From Amycolatopsis endophytica (GTDB lineage: Bacteria; Actinomycetota; Actinomycetes; Mycobacteriales; Pseudonocardiaceae), in the NCBI RefSeq assembly GCF_013410405.1, contig NZ_JACCFK010000001.1, forward strand, positions 620,001-684,000: DNA of 64,000 nt, written 5' to 3'. Every line of letters begins with the position of its first letter. Within the stretch, counting starts at the first letter, position 1. Positions 61,318 to 64,000 of this stretch are shown here, piece after piece. The notes under the pieces are model-generated. The model saw nothing but the letters and a program-made list of their open reading frames with translations, was not told the DNA's origin and did no database searches. Made by a program: the position numbers and the translations under genes.

Positions 61318-62660
61318 CCGACTTTCCCGAAGAGACCGACGACCGTGCCGATCCCGGGATCCCCCGCCGCACCGCCGCCCGCGCCGCCAAGCTGGCGAGC
61401 CTGCCGCTCGGCATCGCCGGCCGCGCGGTGGGCGGCTGGGGGCGGCGGCTGACCGGTCAGAACGCGGAAGAGGTCAACGCGAACCTGTCGGCGAAGGCTG
61501 CCGAGCAGCTGTTCGAGGTGCTGGGCACGCTCAAGGGCGGCGCGATGAAGTTCGGCCAGACCTTGAGCGTGTTCGAGGCGGCAGTGCCGGACGAGATGGC
61601 GGCCCCGTACCGGGACGCCTTGACGCGGCTGCAGGCCGCGGCGCCGCCGATGCCGGCGAAGCAGACCCGGCGCGTGCTGGCCGAACAGCTGGGCCGGTCG
61701 TGGGAGAAGCGTTTTCTCCAGTTCGACGAGGCGCCCACGGCCGCGGCAAGCATCGGCCAAGTGCACCGCGCGGTGTGGCACGACGGCCGCGAGGTCGCGG
61801 TCAAGGTCCAGTACCCGGGGGCGGATGAGGCACTGCGCAGCGATCTGCGGCAGTTGCAGCGCTTCAGCAGGCTGTTTCAGGCACTGGTGCCGGGGACCGA
61901 GGTCAAGCCGCTCCTCGCCGAACTGTCCGCGCGGATGGACGAGGAGCTGGACTACCGCGGCGAGGCCGACAGCCAGCGCGAGTTCGCGAGGGCCTTCGAC
62001 GGCGACGACCACGTCCTGGTGCCGAAGGTCGTCGCGAGCGCGCCCAAGGTCCTCGTGACGGAGTGGGTGACCGGCACTCCCCTGGCAAAGGTCATCGCCG
62101 GCGCGGACGCCGAAACCCGCAACCACGTCGGCGCCCGCCTGGCCGAGTTCCACTTCTCGTCACCGGCCCGGGCGAAGCTCCTGCACTCCGACCCGCACCC
62201 CGGCAACTTCATGCTGCTCGACGACGGGCGCCTCGCCGTCATCGACTTCGGCGCGGTAGCCCGCCTGCCCCACGGCATCCCCCGCCAACTCGGCGAGATG
62301 ACACGCCTCGCCCTAAACCGGCGCTCGGACGACCTCATGGATCTGCTGCGCTCGTCCGGGTTCATCCGTCCCGGAACGGAACTCAGCGCCGAGGACGTTC
62401 TCTCGTACCTGGCCCCGTTCACGGAGCCGCTGGCCACCGAACGCTTCCACTTCACACGCCGCTGGATGCAGCGTCAGGCGATGCGAGTCGGTGACACGCG
62501 CGGCCGGGACTTCCGCACGGGCCGGTCCCTCAACCTTCCTCCGGAATACCTGCTGATCCACCGCGTGACGGCGGGTTCCACCGGCATCCTCTGCCAGCTC
62601 GACGCGGAGTTCCCCGTGCGTGCGATCGTGGAACGGTGGCAGCCGGGTTTTGCCGACTGA
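61314..62660 (+). CDS. AarF/ABC1/UbiB-type atypical kinase
   Basis: 448 aa from GTG 61314. UbiB-family signatures: KxGQ motif GGAMKFGQTLS, Ala-rich nucleotide loop AAASIGQVHRAVW, VAVKVQYPG lysine, catalytic SDPHPGNFML, and DFG-type VIDFGAVARL. Equivalent to Rv3197 in mycobacteria. Translationally coupled to the ThiF-like gene. ATPase activity linked to lipid/isoprenoid metabolism or envelope biology is inferred. Confidence 0.95.
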   Translation: MTDFPEETDDRADPGIPRRTAARAAKLASLPLGIAGRAVGGWGRRLTGQNAEEVNANLSAKAAEQLFEVLGTLKGGAMKFGQTLSVFEAAVPDEMAAPYRDALTRLQAAAPPMPAKQTRRVLAEQLGRSWEKRFLQFDEAPTAAASIGQVHRAVWHDGREVAVKVQYPGADEALRSDLRQLQRFSRLFQALVPGTEVKPLLAELSARMDEELDYRGEADSQREFARAFDGDDHVLVPKVVASAPKVLVTEWVTGTPLAKVIAGADAETRNHVGARLAEFHFSSPARAKLLHSDPHPGNFMLLDDGRLAVIDFGAVARLPHGIPRQLGEMTRLALNRRSDDLMDLLRSSGFIRPGTELSAEDVLSYLAPFTEPLATERFHFTRRWMQRQAMRVGDTRGRDFRTGRSLNLPPEYLLIHRVTAGSTGILCQLDAEFPVRAIVERWQPGFAD

Positions 62661-63038
62661 CTCGATACCCCCTTTCGTCCTGTCTTCTTCTGGCCCATCG
62701 CCGCGTCTCCGAGCATCCGGCACCCCGCGGACAGCCGGGTTGATCCACGCCCGGCCACACACGCGAGTCCCGGTCAGCCGCGAGGACGTCTCGCCAGGCA
62801 CCTGATTCCGGCCGAACGGCCAGCATCCCGCCCCAGGATCCTGACCCGACACCGGCATCGGCGCTCGCGCTACCCAGCGCTCGTCGTGCGATCCGCCAGT
62901 TGACACCTTCCGCCGTCACAACATCCCCGTCACTCCCTCATCTCCTCGTCATTGCCCGTCGCGCCCCGGCCTCGTCCGATCTCCAGAGTGCCGCAAACCT
63001 GCGACTTCCGGGTTCACGGGAGACGTCAACCGGCCCAG
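62661..63038. other. Gene-free interval after the AarF kinase
   Basis: No supported gene; in particular no Cys-rich small WhiB-like frame, although whiB7 follows the AarF gene in mycobacteria. Continues into the DnaA-box-like and palindromic sites upstream of the last gene. Confidence 0.55.
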
Positions 63039-63099
63039 TTATCCACAATTTCGCCGCAAACGACACGAGATCGCCATTCGCACCACCAAGTTGTCCACA
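63039..63099. promoter_or_regulatory. Second pair of DnaA-box-like 9-mers
   Basis: TTATCCACA (63,039-63,047) and TTGTCCACA (63,091-63,099) on the plus strand, 43 bp apart, in the promoter region of the partial AbiEi-like gene. Confidence 0.5.
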
Positions 63100-63132
63100 G
63101 TTGCCGGTCACACCTTCCCCCATCGGCCCTCC

Positions 63133-63149
63133 GGTTCCACAGTGGAACC
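63133..63149. promoter_or_regulatory. Palindrome abutting the AbiEi-like start codon
   Basis: GGTTCCAC-A-GTGGAACC, a perfect 8-bp inverted repeat, ends at the base before ATG 63,150. It is likely an autoregulatory operator and suggests a leaderless transcript. Confidence 0.65.
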
Positions 63150-64000
63150 ATGACCGAAACCATCGACGCCACCACGACGCGAGACCGCGCCCACGAGGAC
63201 GGGGTCACCACCAGCATCCGGCTGCGCAGAGCGGGACTCAGCCAGCACGTCATCTCCTCCCGATGCCGCCCGGGCGGCCCGTGGCGCAGGCTCCTGCCCG
63301 GCGTGATCCTGCTGAGCAACCGGGAACCCAGCCGGGACCAGCAATTGCGTGCGGCCGTCTACCATGCGGGCGACGGCGCGGTTGTCAGCGGAACGGACGC
63401 CCTGCAGGCACAGGGAATACCGCTGTCCCCGTCCCGGCGCGTGCACGTACTGATCCCTGTGGGACGACGCATCGCCTCACACGAGTTCACCTGGCTCGAA
63501 CGCACATCGCGGGTTCCCCCTCCGGTCGTCGTCGACGAAATTCCCTTCGCCCCACCGGCTCGCGCCACCATCGACATCGCACGGCACGAGAGGGATCCGG
63601 ACAGGTTGCGCCGGCTGCTCACCCTGCCGGTCTACTACGGACTGTGCACCGCTGAGCAGTTGCGCGACGAGCTCGACGCCGGCAACCAACGCGGCACCTC
63701 GGCAGTTCGGCAGACGTTGCGGAGCCTCGGTTCTCTTCGGGACACCTACCAGCAGGGTGTGGCGCGGGAGCTGCTCGGCGGTGTACCGCTGCCGCCGCCG
63801 TTGTGGAACGTGACCGTTTGCGATTCGCGAGGAAGGCGACTCGGAGTGGTCGACGCGTGGTGGGACGAAGTGGCGTTCGGCTGGATCCTCGATCCGATGA
63901 CCGCGCGATCGGACAGCCCTGTCGTGAATCACCTGCCACTCACCGGCGCCGGGGTGACGTTGGTCCGCACCACGCCGAGCCGATTGCGAGGTGACGCGGA
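63150..64000 (+). CDS. AbiEi-like antitoxin-domain protein (3' end cut by window edge)
   Basis: Open from ATG 63150 to the window edge (283+ residues). The first ~90 residues resemble the winged-helix/AbiEi_4-type antitoxin domain seen in actinobacterial 'type IV toxin-antitoxin' regulators (RRAGLSQHVISSRCRPGGPWRRL, LLPGVILLSNREP, GAVVSGTDALQAQGI). The rest has a nuclease-like DUF559-type fold feel (VVDAWWDEVAFGW). No cognate AbiEii toxin lies in the window, and family members of this kind often stand alone. Function unproven. Confidence 0.8.
   Translation, partial: MTETIDATTTRDRAHEDGVTTSIRLRRAGLSQHVISSRCRPGGPWRRLLPGVILLSNREPSRDQQLRAAVYHAGDGAVVSGTDALQAQGIPLSPSRRVHVLIPVGRRIASHEFTWLERTSRVPPPVVVDEIPFAPPARATIDIARHERDPDRLRRLLTLPVYYGLCTAEQLRDELDAGNQRGTSAVRQTLRSLGSLRDTYQQGVARELLGGVPLPPPLWNVTVCDSRGRRLGVVDAWWDEVAFGWILDPMTARSDSPVVNHLPLTGAGVTLVRTTPSRLRGDA

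Overview
The window is a high-GC actinobacterial chromosome segment. The order prfB-ftsE-ftsX-smpB, and the block UPF0182 / PDZ-Lon-like protease / zincin / ThiF-like / AarF kinase, match the arrangement known from mycobacteria and Pseudonocardiales. Codon use (G/C in third position), frequent GTG starts and GTGA/ATGA gene overlaps fit an Amycolatopsis-like member of the Pseudonocardiaceae; the genus is my inference.

Layout. (1) 1-11,679: a catabolic cluster, probably for an aromatic or aryl-oxo acid. It holds an acyl-CoA synthetase, a fused indolepyruvate:ferredoxin oxidoreductase-type enzyme, an FAD monooxygenase, an NTF2-like protein, an extradiol-type VOC enzyme, a fumarylacetoacetate-hydrolase family enzyme, a TetR regulator, an ACMSD/resorcylate-decarboxylase-type amidohydrolase and a quinone-oxidoreductase-like dehydrogenase. 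Two palindromic promoter regions flank the regulated units. (2) 11,680-19,217: a low-density, decayed region ending at tRNA-Ala(GGC), with an XRE regulator, unknown proteins and a broken kinase/SpoIIE-phosphatase pair. (3) 19,321-31,392: a DsbA/MauE redox pair, HrpB helicase, a voltage-sensor-only membrane protein, an ABC exporter convergent with a two-component system whose kinase carries an extra C-terminal domain, dienelactone hydrolase, small proteins and a PiT phosphate transporter. (4) 31,465-39,023: a complete, tightly overlapped histidine-utilization operon (hutH-hutU-M20 amidohydrolase-hutF-hutI) with a divergent IclR regulator and its palindromic operator. (5) 39,073-42,079: an AraC pseudogene, a MOSC protein, an O-methyltransferase and a PNPOx-like protein. 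(6) 42,325-51,922: ssrA (tmRNA), a Sensor-domain two-component module, an acyltransferase, then amidohydrolase, smpB, ftsX, ftsE, prfB and a PadR regulator. (7) 52,076-64,000: two initiator tRNA genes with strong terminators, UPF0182, PPA1309-like, YlbL-like protease, zincin, YgjP-like peptidase, ThiF-like protein, AarF kinase and a partial AbiEi-like gene behind a palindrome.

How it works together. The aromatic cluster supplies plausible steps for decarboxylation, hydroxylation, ring cleavage, hydrolysis and CoA activation under TetR control. The hut operon converts histidine to glutamate through N-formylglutamate, with the M20 enzyme the likely replacement for the missing HutG. SmpB/tmRNA and RF2 provide translation termination and rescue, and FtsEX divisome control. 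I found no CRISPR array, prophage or intact insertion sequence. The most unusual items are the fused 2-oxoacid:ferredoxin oxidoreductase embedded in an oxygenase cluster, the histidine kinase with an extracytoplasmic C-terminal domain, the pore-less voltage-sensor protein, and several palindromes that abut start codons.
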